64,000 nt of DNA from Enterobacter ludwigii. Its GTDB lineage: Bacteria > Pseudomonadota > Gammaproteobacteria > Enterobacterales > Enterobacteriaceae. Position numbers and translations under genes: made by a program. The DNA is taken from positions 1,178,001 to 1,242,000 of the forward strand of contig NZ_CP017279.1 of assembly GCF_001750725.1 (NCBI RefSeq), written 5' to 3'. The notes under the pieces were generated by a model. That model was not told the origin of the DNA. It searched no databases and saw nothing but the letters and a program-made list of their open reading frames with translations. Shown here piece by piece: positions 9,279 to 18,459 of the stretch. How positions within the stretch are numbered: the first letter of the stretch is position 1; every line of letters starts with the position of its first letter.

Positions 9279-10292
9279 ATGAAGCGCGCGTCTCTAATAA
9301 CTCTATTACTCCTGGGTTCGCTCGGTGCTCTTAATTCGGCCCGCGCGATGGATTACCCGTTGCCGCCCGCAGGCAGCCGTCTGATTGGGCAAAATCAAAC
9401 CTACACGATACAGGAAGGGGATAATAAACTTCAGACCATCGCTCGCCGGTTTAATACTGCAGCGCAGCTTATCCTTGAAGCCAATAATACTATTGCGCCG
9501 GTAAACCCTGCGCCGGGGACAGTGATCACGATCCCTTCGCAGATGCTGTTGCCCGACACGCCCCGTGAGGGGATTGTCGTGAACCTGGCGGAGCTGCGGC
9601 TTTACTACTTCCCGCCGGGCGAAAACATCGTTCAGGTTTTCCCGCTCGGCATTGGGCAACTGGGACTTGAAACGCCGGTCACCACCACCCGGGTCAGCCA
9701 GAAGATCCCTAATCCTACCTGGACCCCAACACCGGGCATCAGAGCGCGCTCTCTGGAGCAGGGCATCAAATTGCCGCCCGTGGTCCCGGCCGGGCCAAAT
9801 AACCCGCTAGGACGCTTTGCATTGCGTTTAGGCGTGGGGCACGGGGAATACCTGATCCACGGCACCAGTGCGCCGGACAGCGTCGGCCTGCGGGTCAGCT
9901 CCGGCTGTATGCGCATGAACGCGCCGGATATTAAAGCGCTGTTTGAGCAGGTGCGGGTCGGCACGCGGGTGCAAATCATTAATGAGCCGGTGAAGTTCTC
10001 CGTCGAGCCTGACGGTAAACGCTATATTGAAGTGCATCGTCCGCTGGCGCAGGTTGAGGGTGAAAACCCCCAGATGACACCCATTTCGCATTCCGCAGAC
10101 TTTGCGACGTTTGTCTCGCAGTCAGGAAGTGATAAAGCGCTTATCGATAAAGCCTTGTCACGCCGCGCGGGGATCCCGGTAGCCGTGTCGGCCGATAACG
10201 GCGCGTCAGCGCGTCAGAACGTGTTGTCAGTACAGAACAGTCGGACATCCGCTGCGGTCGCGGAAGATGACGGTGAGAAGGTGACGCAGTAG
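9279..10292 (+). CDS. ldtE: L,D-transpeptidase LdtE (YnhG)
   Basis: 337 residues. A signal peptide spans about 1-23 (cleavage near ARA-M), a LysM peptidoglycan-binding domain about 41-88, and a YkuD catalytic domain about 97-235 with His194 in '[10 protein letters not shown]' and nucleophile Cys210 in 'SSGCMRMN'. In E. coli LdtE forms 3-3 (mDAP-mDAP) crosslinks in the periplasmic murein; its paralogues ErfK/YbiS/YcfS attach Lpp. It lies between suf and lpp, as in E. coli. The Ser/Ala-rich C-terminal 80 residues are variable and probably unstructured. The start follows GGAATCTCAGC. Confidence 0.95.
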   Translation: MKRASLITLLLLGSLGALNSARAMDYPLPPAGSRLIGQNQTYTIQEGDNKLQTIARRFNTAAQLILEANNTIAPVNPAPGTVITIPSQMLLPDTPREGIVVNLAELRLYYFPPGENIVQVFPLGIGQLGLETPVTTTRVSQKIPNPTWTPTPGIRARSLEQGIKLPPVVPAGPNNPLGRFALRLGVGHGEYLIHGTSAPDSVGLRVSSGCMRMNAPDIKALFEQVRVGTRVQIINEPVKFSVEPDGKRYIEVHRPLAQVEGENPQMTPISHSADFATFVSQSGSDKALIDKALSRRAGIPVAVSADNGASARQNVLSVQNSRTSAAVAEDDGEKVTQ

Positions 10293-10314
10293 GGGTTTGA
10301 CGCAGACAAAAAAA

Positions 10315-10335
10315 ATGGCGCACAATGTGCGCCAT
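10315..10335. terminator. Bidirectional terminator between ldtE and lpp
   Basis: ATGGCGCAC (10315-10323) pairs with GTGCGCCAT (10327-10335). An A-run precedes and TTTTATT follows, so it can serve convergent ldtE and lpp. Confidence 0.85.
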
Positions 10336-10352
10336 TTTATTAACAGGTACTA

Positions 10353-10601
<249 letters not shown>

Positions 10602-10633
10602 CTAGATTGAGTTAATCTCCATGTAGCGTTACA

Positions 10634-10640
10634 AGTATTA
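10634..10640 (-). promoter_or_regulatory. lpp promoter -10 element
   Basis: On the minus strand TAATACT sits 45 bp upstream of the lpp ATG, in a leader matching remembered E. coli lpp (CTTTGTGTAATACTTG). A strongly A+T-rich tract extends upstream to about 10800, as expected for a very strong promoter. No gene was seen in 10641-10845. Confidence 0.75.
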
Positions 10641-10845
10641 CACAAAGTTTTTTAGGTTGAGAATATTTTTTTGATGGGAATACGCCTATTTTTGATCGTT
10701 CGCTCAAAGAAGCATCGAATCGGCCCTTTTTTGGCAAAAAGCTCTGTAAAAAAAGGCATTTTTCATCGGATTCATCTTAGATAATTCGCAATTAAATAGA
10801 GAAACCCGATTTGCTTTTTGAATGACTTTGGCTAATGCATGAAAT

Positions 10846-10870
10846 AAAAAAAGCGTCCCGGAGGACGCTT
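10846..10870 (-). terminator. Intrinsic terminator of pykF
   Basis: Minus-strand stem AAGCGTCC/GGACGCTT (10851-10858 with 10863-10870) with a 4-base loop, followed by a U-run (A residues at 10846-10852 on plus). It is 30 bp beyond the pykF stop. Confidence 0.88.
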
Positions 10871-10899
10871 TTTATGAAAATTAATTCGTTCGGGAATTA

Positions 10900-12312
10900 T
10901 TACAGCACGTGAACAGATGCTGTGTTGGTGGTTCCGCTTGGTACCAGCGCACCAGAAACCATGACCACAACGTCGCCTTTCTGTGCCAGGCCGCTTTCCA
11001 GCGCCAGCGCTTTACCCTGAATGTAGAAATCGTCGGTAGACGCGATTTCTTTCACCAGATGCGCAACCACGCCTTTGCTCAGCACCAGCTGACGGGCAGT
11101 GGTTTCGTTGGTGGTCAGCGCCAGGATCGTCGCGTCCGGGAAGTATTTACGGACTGCGCGAGCAGATTTACCGCCCTGGGTGGCAACCACAATCAGAGGC
11201 GCTTCCAGTTTCTCAGCGGTTTCTACCGCACCGCGGCAGACTGCTTCGGTAATACGCAGTTTGCGGCTGTCGTTGTTGAAGTCCAGACGGCTGGTCATCA
11301 CGCGGTCAGTACGTTCGCAAATGGTCGCCATGATGCCAACGGCTTCCAGCGGGTATTTACCTTTCGCGGATTCGCCGGACAGCATGACTGCATCGGTACC
11401 GTCGAGGATGGCGTTAGCCACGTCACCAGCTTCTGCGCGGGTTGGGCGTGGGTTTTTGATCATGGAGTCCAGCATCTGCGTTGCGGTGATAACCACTTTA
11501 CGCGCGCGAACACACTTCTCGATCATCATCTTCTGCGCGAAGATAACTTCTTCAACCGGGATTTCAACACCCAGGTCACCACGTGCAACCATGATGCCGT
11601 CTGATGCTTCGAGGATTTCGTCGAAGTTGTTCAGCCCTTCCTGGTTTTCGATTTTGGAGATGATCTGGATCTTCTCGCCGCCGTGCGCTTTCAGGTGCTC
11701 ACGGATTTCAACCACGTCGGAACGTTTACGGATGAAGGATGCCGCAACGAAGTCGACGCCTTGCTCGCAACCGAAGATCAGGTCTTGTTTGTCTTTTTCA
11801 GCCAGGGCTGGCAGCGCAATGGAAACGCCTGGCAGGTTAACGCCTTTGTTTTCACCCAGGTCGCCGTTGTTCAGCACTTTACAGATAACCTTGTTACCTT
11901 CGATGGCGGTCACTTCCATGCCGATCAGGCCATCGTCTACCAGCACGGTGTTGCCAACGGACAGGTCGCTGGTGAAACCTTCATAGGTGACCGCAACGAT
12001 TTCGTTGTTACCGACAACAGTCTTGTCAGTGGTGAAGGTGAAGGTCTGGCCCGCTTTCAGAGAGACGTCGTTACCGCCTTCCAGTTTGATGGTGCGGATT
12101 TCTGGACCTTTGGTATCCAGCAGGATGGCTGCTTTTTTACCGGTCTTGCTCATCACGTTGCGCAAGTTCTGAATACGCTGACCGTGTTCAGCATAGTCAC
12201 CGTGGGAGAAGTTCAGACGCATAACGTTCATGCCGGCGTCCAGCATTTTGCTCAGCATCTCTTCAGATTCGGTTTTCGGGCCGATAGTACAAACAATTTT
12301 CGTCTTTTTCAT
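10900..12312 (-). CDS. pykF: Pyruvate kinase I (fructose-1,6-bisphosphate activated)
   Basis: 470 residues, the E. coli PykF length. It catalyses phosphoenolpyruvate + ADP to pyruvate + ATP in glycolysis. Visible motifs: N-terminal '[12 protein letters not shown]', the catalytic Lys in '[11 protein letters not shown]', the pyruvate kinase signature around 'GDLGVEIP' and the C-terminal allosteric FBP loop '[19 protein letters not shown]'. The start MKKTK at 12312 is preceded by an AAGACTG leader. The neighbourhood lpp-pykF is conserved with E. coli; downstream the order then departs (mtcC instead of ydhZ). A Cra-like operator lies in the 5' region. Confidence 0.98.
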   Translation of the reverse strand: MKKTKIVCTIGPKTESEEMLSKMLDAGMNVMRLNFSHGDYAEHGQRIQNLRNVMSKTGKKAAILLDTKGPEIRTIKLEGGNDVSLKAGQTFTFTTDKTVVGNNEIVAVTYEGFTSDLSVGNTVLVDDGLIGMEVTAIEGNKVICKVLNNGDLGENKGVNLPGVSIALPALAEKDKQDLIFGCEQGVDFVAASFIRKRSDVVEIREHLKAHGGEKIQIISKIENQEGLNNFDEILEASDGIMVARGDLGVEIPVEEVIFAQKMMIEKCVRARKVVITATQMLDSMIKNPRPTRAEAGDVANAILDGTDAVMLSGESAKGKYPLEAVGIMATICERTDRVMTSRLDFNNDSRKLRITEAVCRGAVETAEKLEAPLIVVATQGGKSARAVRKYFPDATILALTTNETTARQLVLSKGVVAHLVKEIASTDDFYIQGKALALESGLAQKGDVVVMVSGALVPSGTTNTASVHVL

Positions 12313-12516
12313 GACAGTCTTAGTCTTTAAGTTGGGAAGGATATGGAAATCTCGCTCCGGGGGCGCACCGCCGCGGAGTCAAACCTGTGTTGCAAAAGAG
12401 TATATGACACGCACTAAGGATAGGAGACATCAAATGAGCGTGCAGAAGAAAGTGTGCCTGAGTGACAGCCCAACGAAGGAGAGGAGTAGTTGTACGTTGT
12501 TTTTTGTATTCCAAGC

Positions 12517-12530
12517 GCTGAAACCATTCA
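12517..12530 (-). promoter_or_regulatory. Cra (FruR) operator candidate upstream of pykF
   Basis: GCTGAAACCATTCA at 12517-12530 matches the Cra consensus GCTGAAWCGWTTCA at 12 of 14 positions. E. coli pykF is repressed by Cra through a site in its promoter region. The rest of 12313-12658 is leader and promoter DNA where I see no convincing gene. Confidence 0.6.
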
Positions 12531-12658
12531 CTAGGGATTAGGCGCGCATTATACGCTGATTTTAAGATAAAAGGAAAATGAAAACAGCGTTTCAAAAATA
12601 ATCTGTGCAGATCCACATGAGATTGTTATCAAGGCGTTAAGGTTAGATGACATCTTAT

Positions 12659-12683
12659 CGCGGCAGGTGCGTGACCTGCCGCG
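12659..12683. terminator. Strong hairpin just downstream of mtcC
   Basis: CGCGGCAGGT (12659-12668) pairs with ACCTGCCGCG (12674-12683), followed on plus by TTTT. In the minus (mtcC) direction no U-run follows, so termination there would be imperfect or Rho-assisted. Confidence 0.5.
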
Positions 12684-12689
12684 TTTTGC

Positions 12690-13838
12690 TTAGTTTTTCA
12701 GCGCCTGGCTGAGGTCGGCAATCAGGTCTTTGGCATCTTCAATGCCCACGGACAGACGAATCAGCTGCGGTACGATGCCGTTGGCCAGCCGCTGTTCAAG
12801 CGGAATCGAAGCGTGAGTCATGCTGTAAGGCTGGCTGACCAGACTTTCCACGCCACCCAGGCTTTCGGCGAGGGTGAATAATTTCAGTGAGCGGATCACC
12901 TCTGTGGCCCGTTGCGCATCGCCTTTCACCACCAGAGAAATCATGCCGCCCGGCAGCGCCATCTGCGTGCGAGCAAGCGAATATTGCGGGTGTGATTCCA
13001 GCCCCGGATAAAATACCTTTTCGACCTGGGGCTGTTGCTCCAGCCATTGCGCAATGGCCAGCGCGTTGGTGCTGTGCTTTTCTACCCGCAGCGACAGCGT
13101 ACGAATACCGCGCAGCGTCAGGAAACTGCTAAACGGATCCAGTACACCGCCGACCGCGTTCTGCAGGTAGGCAAGCTTGTCCGCCAGCGCGGCGTTATCC
13201 CCCACAACTGCCAGTCCGGCGACCACGTCCGAGTGACCATTCAGGTATTTGGTGGCAGAGTGCACGACGATGTCGAAACCCGTTTCCAGCGGACGATGGA
13301 TGACGGGCGATGCGAAGGTATTATCGGCCACGCTGATGACGTGATGACGACGGGCGATGTCGGCGATAGCCGCCAGATCCGCCAGTTTAAGCAACGGATT
13401 GGTTGGCGTTTCAACCCATACCATTCGCGTATCCGGCCGGATGGCGGCTTCAAGACCGGCCAAATCGTCCGGCTTGACCCAGCTCACCTGCAGGCCGGTG
13501 CTACGTTTGCGCACATTTTCAATCAGGCGCCAGGTCCCGCCGTAGACATCGTCAATGGCGACGATATGGCTGTCTTTGTCCAGCAGTTCAAGCACGGTAG
13601 AGATGGCGGCGAGGCCGGAAGCGAAGGCATAGCCGCGGGTCCCGCCTTCCAGTTCGGCGATGGCGGTTTCCAGCGCATGGCGGGTCGGGTTGCCGCTGCG
13701 CGAATATTCATAGCCGGTGTGCTCGCCGGGTGACGGTTGCGCAAACGTGGAGGTGGCGTAAATCGGGGGCATGACCGCGCCATGCCGATCGTTAAACTCA
13801 CCGCTGTGTACGCTCAGGGTTGCCAGATTTTTCATCAT
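12690..13838 (-). CDS. mtcC: Cystathionine gamma-lyase/synthase-family PLP enzyme of reverse transsulfuration
   Basis: 382 residues of the Cys/Met-metabolism PLP family. The Schiff-base Lys197 lies in 'HSATKYLNGHSD', and 'YEYSRSGNPTRHALE' and 'ASGLAAIS' are family signatures. Alone the family could be cystathionine gamma-synthase, beta-lyase or gamma-lyase. The partner gene 8 bp upstream encodes cystathionine beta-synthase, so gamma-lyase (cystathionine to cysteine, 2-oxobutyrate and ammonia) is the best reading. This matches the mtcBC pair reported for Klebsiella pneumoniae. E. coli K-12 lacks it. The start follows AAAGGAATAC; a second ATG directly follows the first, so the N-terminus may be one residue shorter. 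Confidence 0.85.
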   Translation of the reverse strand: MMKNLATLSVHSGEFNDRHGAVMPPIYATSTFAQPSPGEHTGYEYSRSGNPTRHALETAIAELEGGTRGYAFASGLAAISTVLELLDKDSHIVAIDDVYGGTWRLIENVRKRSTGLQVSWVKPDDLAGLEAAIRPDTRMVWVETPTNPLLKLADLAAIADIARRHHVISVADNTFASPVIHRPLETGFDIVVHSATKYLNGHSDVVAGLAVVGDNAALADKLAYLQNAVGGVLDPFSSFLTLRGIRTLSLRVEKHSTNALAIAQWLEQQPQVEKVFYPGLESHPQYSLARTQMALPGGMISLVVKGDAQRATEVIRSLKLFTLAESLGGVESLVSQPYSMTHASIPLEQRLANGIVPQLIRLSVGIEDAKDLIADLSQALKN

Positions 13839-13846
13839 GTATTCCT

Positions 13847-15217
13847 TTATTGCTGAAGACGGTTGCGCCAGGCGGTAAGAACATCGCTGCGCGTAATCAG
13901 GCCCAGGAAGCGGTCATTGTCATTAATGACCGCCACCAGACCGCGATCGAAAATGGCGTTCAGGGCGCTTTCCGGGGCGTTTTTATCGAGGAACTCCACC
14001 TGACGGGTCATTGCCGCGGTCACGGGAAGCGAGAAGCGGTCGCCATCGCCACCGATATGGCGCAGAAGATCCCACTCGTCGATGATGCCCACGACCTGGC
14101 CGTTCTCCAGGACCGGCAGCTGGGAGATGTCATACAAACGCATCCGCGCCAGTACGGTGGAGAGGGTGTCATCCGGCGCGGCGGTGACGGTTGCGCCTTC
14201 ATCGTGGCGCAGGGCGATGTAGTCGGAGAGATCGCCAGCCTGCGGCCGGGAGATCAAACCCTGCTGGCGCATCCAGTCATCGTTGAACATCTTTGAGAGA
14301 TATTTGTTGCCACTGTCGCAGGCGAAGGTCACAACCCGTTTCGGGGTGGTCTGTGCCTGGCAATATTTCAGCGCAGCCGCCAGCAGGGTGCCGCTGGAGG
14401 AGCCTGCCAGGATGCCTTCCGTTTTCAGCAGCTCGCGGGCGGTGGTGAAAGCCTCGCGATCGGTGATGCGCCAGGCTCGATTCACCCCTTCGATGTGTGC
14501 CAGCGGAGGAATAAAGTCTTCACCAATCCCCTCAACCAGCCACGAGCCCGCATCCTGATAGCGTCCCGTTTCTACCTGATCGGCCAGGACCGAACCGGCC
14601 GGGTCGGCCAGCACAAATTCAGTCTGCGGTGAGTGCTCAGCGAACCACGCCTGTAGCCCACCCAGCGTCCCGCCAGACCCCACGCCGACGACGATGGCGT
14701 CAATCTTACCGTCAAGCTGTTCATACAGTTCAGGCGCGGTGGTAGTGCGGTGCGCCAGCGGGTTGGCTTCGTTATTAAACTGATCGATGTAATACGCCCC
14801 CGGCAGTTCATTCGCCAGACGTTGCGCGTAATCCTGATAGTAGGCAGGGTGGCCCTTATTGACATCGGAGCGGGTCAGTACCACCTGAGCGCCCAGTGCC
14901 CGCAGGTGGAAAATTTTCTCGCGGCTCATTTTGTCTGGCACCACCAGGATCAGTGAATAGCCCTTCTGCGCGGCGATCAAGGCCAGGCCAAGACCGGTAT
15001 TTCCCGCCGTCGCCTCAATGATGGTACCGCCTGGCTGCAGCTGACCGTTGCGCTCCGCTTCGTTAATCATCGACAGTGCAACGCGGTCTTTAATCGAGCC
15101 GCCCGGGTTCTGGTTTTCCAGCTTCAGAAACAACGAGCAGAGACCGGTATCAAGCTTATGCAGCTGGATAAGCGGGGTGTGGCCAATCAGTTCGGTGACG
15201 GAGTGGTAAATCGTCAT
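13847..15217 (-). CDS. mtcB: Cystathionine beta-synthase with C-terminal CBS pair
   Basis: 456 residues. The fold-II PLP domain (1-320) has the lysine in 'NPGGSIKDR' (Lys43), the phosphate-binding 'EATAGNTGLGLA' and the late glycine-rich loop 'GSSSGTLLAA'. Two CBS motifs occupy about 335-456 ('ISQLPVLENGQVVGIIDEWDLL'; 'AVINDNDRFLGLITRSDVL'). There is no N-terminal haem domain, unlike the human enzyme. The fold plus CBS tail distinguishes it from cysteine synthases CysK/CysM. It condenses homocysteine and serine to cystathionine; with mtcC it converts methionine-derived sulfur to cysteine. It is divergent from the metN2 operon. Start is supported by AAGGAAAACACC before ATG at 15217. Confidence 0.88.
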   Translation of the reverse strand: MTIYHSVTELIGHTPLIQLHKLDTGLCSLFLKLENQNPGGSIKDRVALSMINEAERNGQLQPGGTIIEATAGNTGLGLALIAAQKGYSLILVVPDKMSREKIFHLRALGAQVVLTRSDVNKGHPAYYQDYAQRLANELPGAYYIDQFNNEANPLAHRTTTAPELYEQLDGKIDAIVVGVGSGGTLGGLQAWFAEHSPQTEFVLADPAGSVLADQVETGRYQDAGSWLVEGIGEDFIPPLAHIEGVNRAWRITDREAFTTARELLKTEGILAGSSSGTLLAAALKYCQAQTTPKRVVTFACDSGNKYLSKMFNDDWMRQQGLISRPQAGDLSDYIALRHDEGATVTAAPDDTLSTVLARMRLYDISQLPVLENGQVVGIIDEWDLLRHIGGDGDRFSLPVTAAMTRQVEFLDKNAPESALNAIFDRGLVAVINDNDRFLGLITRSDVLTAWRNRLQQ

Positions 15218-15342
15218 GGTGTTTTCCTTTCAGGAGGTCATGACAGGATGATAGGGCGGGGAAATTAACCCCTTAAAGAATCCTTCACTCCGTTTTAGAA
15301 CAGAAAAGAATATAAATGCCGTTTTTGGATGGAGGGATAGCA

Positions 15343-15358
15343 AGACGTAAAGTGCTCT
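15343..15358. promoter_or_regulatory. Possible MetJ double box on the mtcB side
   Basis: AGACGTAA followed directly by AGTGCTCT matches the 8-bp MetJ consensus AGACGTCT at 6 and 5 positions, in tandem as MetJ requires. It is 126 bp upstream of mtcB. This is a weak motif; the call is inference from motif plus gene function. Confidence 0.3.
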
Positions 15359-15566
15359 GGATGTGAGGATGGCTATATCAGTCAAAAATGCTGCAAAATT
15401 AACCGTTTTCATCAGGTGATGAACCGCTGATATGCACATGCCAGATAATCATTTCTGAAATTGGTCTAAATGCCTGCCGGCGCGAAAACCGCTATTTATT
15501 CCTGCAAGTTATAACAAATTCCTTTTTGTTCATTTAAAAGGTGATAACGCCTGTTTACTATCATTT

Positions 15567-15582
15567 GGACATCCATACTGCT
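15567..15582. promoter_or_regulatory. Possible MetJ double box upstream of metN2
   Basis: GGACATCC followed by ATACTGCT each match 5 of 8 positions of the MetJ consensus and are in 8-bp register, 35 bp upstream of metN2. Other DNA in 15218-15616 is A+T-rich divergent promoter region without a convincing gene. Confidence 0.35.
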
Positions 15583-15616
15583 AAACCGCCATGCGCGGGA
15601 CGGATTACACATAAGA

Positions 15617-16639
15617 ATGATTGTACTCAGCAATATTTCGAAGGTTTTTGACAACGGGAAGGTTGCACTCACTGCCGTTGATAACGTCAATTTGACGATA
15701 GAGCAGGGGCAGATATACGGCATTATCGGTTACAGCGGCGCGGGTAAAAGTACTCTTATTCGTTTGCTGAATGGACTGGAAAAACCCACTCGCGGCAGCG
15801 TGACCATCAACGGACAGGACATTTCTGCCGCAAAGGGCGAAGCACTGCGCCAGGCGCGTCTGAAAATCAGCATGGTCTTCCAGCACTTCAATCTGCTTTG
15901 GTCGCGCACGGTGAGTGAGAATATCGCGTTCTCAATGCAAATCGCCGGTGTGCCAAAAGCCAACATTAAGGCCCGCGTGGCTGAACTGGTCGATCTCGTT
16001 GGGCTGAAGGGACGCGAGAACGCCTATCCCTCGCAGCTGAGTGGCGGGCAAAAACAGCGTGTGGGGATTGCGCGTGCATTGGCCAATAACCCCGACGTAT
16101 TGCTTTGCGATGAAGCCACGTCAGCCCTCGACCCCCAGACCACCGATCAGATCCTCGATCTGCTGCTGGACATTAACCGCCGCTTCAGGCTGACCATTGT
16201 GCTGATCACGCACGAGATGCACGTGGTGCGCAAAATTTGCGACCGCGTGGCAGTGATGGAGAACGGCAAAGTGGTGGAAGAGGGGGAGGTGCTGAGCGTC
16301 TTTACCCGTCCGCAGCAGCCTATCACTCAGCAGTTCGTCCGCCAGGTGAGCCAGTATGCCGAGGAAGAGACGTTTAATACGGAGCTGGCAGCGGACCTTG
16401 AAGGTAGCGTCATCAGGTTGACCTTTACGGGCCACAGCACCCATAAGCCGATCGTGGGCGAGCTGACTCTGCGCTACGGCCTGCCGTTTAACATTCTGCA
16501 CGGAAAAATGACCCAAACGGCCCACGGCGTATTTGGGCAACTCTGGGTACACGTCGTGGCATCGGATGAACAACTGAGCAATATCCTCGCCGACCTGAAG
16601 CACAGCGATATTGAAGGCGAGGTAATTAAACATGGCTGA
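15617..16639 (+). CDS. metN: Methionine-type ABC transporter ATPase (MetN paralogue)
   Basis: 340 residues. Walker A is at 38-45 (GYSGAGKS), signature 'LSGGQKQR' at about 141-148, Walker B 'VLLCDEATSALDP', and a C-terminal NIL/ACT-like domain from about 265 that in MetN binds methionine and causes trans-inhibition. It energises uptake of D/L-methionine or related sulfur amino acids through the MetI-type channel. It is a second copy type, since the canonical metNIQ lies elsewhere in enterobacteria. It overlaps the permease gene by 8 bp and is divergent from the mtcBC transsulfuration genes, so the substrate may be methionine, homocysteine or another thiol amino acid. Confidence 0.87.
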   Translation: MIVLSNISKVFDNGKVALTAVDNVNLTIEQGQIYGIIGYSGAGKSTLIRLLNGLEKPTRGSVTINGQDISAAKGEALRQARLKISMVFQHFNLLWSRTVSENIAFSMQIAGVPKANIKARVAELVDLVGLKGRENAYPSQLSGGQKQRVGIARALANNPDVLLCDEATSALDPQTTDQILDLLLDINRRFRLTIVLITHEMHVVRKICDRVAVMENGKVVEEGEVLSVFTRPQQPITQQFVRQVSQYAEEETFNTELAADLEGSVIRLTFTGHSTHKPIVGELTLRYGLPFNILHGKMTQTAHGVFGQLWVHVVASDEQLSNILADLKHSDIEGEVIKHG

Positions 16640-17300
16640 GACGCTTTTTCCTCATCTGAAGTGGGAGCAACTCTGGGCGGCGACGCTGGAAACGCTGTAC
16701 ATGACTGCGCTTTCCGGCGTGGCAACCTTTGTTCTTGGGATCATCCTTGGCCTGGCGCTGTTTTTAACCGCGCGCGGCGGGTTGTTCTACAACCGCACGG
16801 TCTACAGCGTGATTTCAATTGTGGTGAACGTGTTTCGTTCTATCCCGTTCATCATTCTGATTGTGCTGTTGATCCCGTTCACGAAAACCCTTGTCGGCAC
16901 CATTCTTGGCGCCAACGCGGCGCTGCCGGCTCTGATTGTCGGTGCGGCACCGTTCTACGCACGCCTGGTCGAAATTGCCCTGCGTGAAGTGGACAAGGGG
17001 GTTATTGAAGCCACGCGCTCAATGGGCGCACGGCTGAGCACCCTGGTGTTTCGGGTTTTACTGCCGGAGTCATCACCTGCACTGGTATCAGGTATTACGG
17101 TAACGCTGATTGCGCTGGTGAGTTACAGCGCCATGGCGGGGGTGATTGGCGCAGGCGGTTTGGGAAATCTGGCATATCTGGAAGGATTCCAGCGCAACCA
17201 TGGCGACGTCACGCTGGTGGCGACGGTGACCATTCTGATCATCGTTTTCATTATCCAGTTCTGCGGCGACGTCCTGACCTCACTGTTAGATAAACGATAA
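16632..17300 (+). CDS. metI: Methionine-type ABC transporter permease (MetI paralogue)
   Basis: 222 residues with five predicted hydrophobic segments and the BPD-permease coupling motif region 'EATRSMGARLSTLVFRVLLPES' that docks on the ATPase. Each transporter would contain two copies. It overlaps the upstream ATPase gene by 8 bp and precedes the binding-protein gene by 28 bp. The family is MetI (length 217 in E. coli). Substrate assignment depends on its partners. Confidence 0.88.
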   Translation: MAETLFPHLKWEQLWAATLETLYMTALSGVATFVLGIILGLALFLTARGGLFYNRTVYSVISIVVNVFRSIPFIILIVLLIPFTKTLVGTILGANAALPALIVGAAPFYARLVEIALREVDKGVIEATRSMGARLSTLVFRVLLPESSPALVSGITVTLIALVSYSAMAGVIGAGGLGNLAYLEGFQRNHGDVTLVATVTILIIVFIIQFCGDVLTSLLDKR

Positions 17301-17328
17301 TCTCTAATAACACACAGGAACCATCATC

Positions 17329-18141
17329 ATGAAAAAAACACTGACACTGATCGCCGTAGCAACCCTGAGCGCCCTGAGCTTTGCCACCTGGGCTGATACC
17401 CTGACCGTGGGGGCATCCAACACGCCGCACGCCGAAATTCTGGAGCAGGCGAAGCCTATCCTGGCGAAGCAGGGTATCGATCTGGAGATCAAACCTTTCC
17501 AGGACTACATTCTGCCCAACACCGCGCTGGCGGGTCATGATATTGACGCTAACTATTTCCAGCATATTCCTTACCTGAACAGCGTGCTGAAAGATCACGC
17601 CGGTGATAAGGATTATGATTTTGTCAGCGCGGGCGCGATCCACATCGAGCCAATCGGGATCTACTCCAAAAAATACAAATCCCTGAAAGATCTGCCGCAG
17701 GGCGGCAAAATCATCATGCGTGATGCTGTATCTGAAGAGGGCCGCATTCTCTCTATCTTCGAAAAAGAGGGGGTGATCAAACTGAAGCCGGGCATCGACA
17801 AAGTGACCGCGCGTATCAGCGATATCGTGGAAAACCCGAAAAAACTGCAGTTCACACCTAACGTGGAAGCCTCTCTGCTGCCACAGATGTACAACAACGA
17901 CGAAGGTGACGCGGTCGTGATTAACGCCAACTACGCGATTGATGCGGGCCTTGATCCTGTACATGACCCGATTGCGGTAGAGAGTGGTGAAAATAACCCG
18001 TATGCCAACATCATTACCGTGCATCGTGGTGACGAGAAGAAGAAAGATATCGTCGCGCTGGTGAACGTTCTGCACTCCAAAGCGATTCAGGACTGGATCC
18101 GCACCAAATACAAAGGCGCAGTGATCCCGGTAAACAACTAA
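17329..18141 (+). CDS. metQ: Methionine-type substrate-binding protein (MetQ/NlpA family), non-lipidated
   Basis: 270 residues. The signal peptide (1-22) ends in 'TWADTLTVG', a type I cleavage site with no lipobox cysteine. E. coli MetQ is a lipoprotein, so this paralogue is predicted to be soluble in the periplasm. The NlpA/MetQ fold is seen in 'TVGASNTPHAEILEQAKPIL', 'LEIKPFQDYILPN' and 'NYFQHIPYL'. It captures the transported amino acid and hands it to MetI2. ATG at 17329 follows AACACACAGGAACC. It is last in the operon and followed by an intrinsic terminator. Ligand identity is inferred. Confidence 0.88.
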   Translation: MKKTLTLIAVATLSALSFATWADTLTVGASNTPHAEILEQAKPILAKQGIDLEIKPFQDYILPNTALAGHDIDANYFQHIPYLNSVLKDHAGDKDYDFVSAGAIHIEPIGIYSKKYKSLKDLPQGGKIIMRDAVSEEGRILSIFEKEGVIKLKPGIDKVTARISDIVENPKKLQFTPNVEASLLPQMYNNDEGDAVVINANYAIDAGLDPVHDPIAVESGENNPYANIITVHRGDEKKKDIVALVNVLHSKAIQDWIRTKYKGAVIPVNN

Positions 18142-18159
18142 TTTATTGATTTTACGAAT

Positions 18160-18194
18160 GAAGCCCGGCGGGACTCTCGCCGGGCTTCTTTTTT
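18160..18194 (+). terminator. Intrinsic terminator of the metN2-I2-Q2 operon
   Basis: Stem GAAGCCCGGCG (18160-18170) pairs with CGCCGGGCTTC (18178-18188), 7-base loop, followed by a T6 run. Confidence 0.9.
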
Positions 18195-18249
18195 GTATCC
18201 GGGCGATGAATCATTTAAGCTGAGAGTTTAGGGCAATGGAGTGATGACG

Positions 18250-18459
18250 ATGGGTAATGTGACCAAAGACGAAGCGCTGTATCAGGAGATGTGTCGGGTG
18301 GTCGGGAAGGTCGTTCTGGAGATGCGTGATTTGGGGCAGGAGCCGAAGCATATTGTCATTGCGGGGGTGCTGCGTACGGCGCTGGCGAACCAGCGCGTAA
18401 AACGTAGCGAGTTAACCACCCAGGCGATGGAAACCGTGGTCAAAGCGCTGGCCGGTTGA
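18250..18459 (+). CDS. fumD: FumD (YdhZ), small fumarase D
   Basis: 69 residues starting MGNVTKDEALYQ, the E. coli YdhZ length, with the near-identical core 'VVGKVVLEMRDLGQEPKHIV'. Two earlier in-frame starts (18241 GTG, 18244 ATG) sit too close to the GGAG site; ATG at 18250 has the right spacing. E. coli YdhZ has been reported as fumarase D by activity screening, although such a small protein is an unusual hydratase and is unrelated to FumA/B/C. In E. coli it also lies near pykF. Its last 20 bp overlap the 3' end of the convergent ABC permease gene. Confidence 0.85.
   Translation: MGNVTKDEALYQEMCRVVGKVVLEMRDLGQEPKHIVIAGVLRTALANQRVKRSELTTQAMETVVKALAG

Noticed and set aside
12320..12616. Minus-strand frame of 98 codons upstream of pykF
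   Set aside because: It covers the pykF promoter and Cra-like site, has no good start and no recognised protein.
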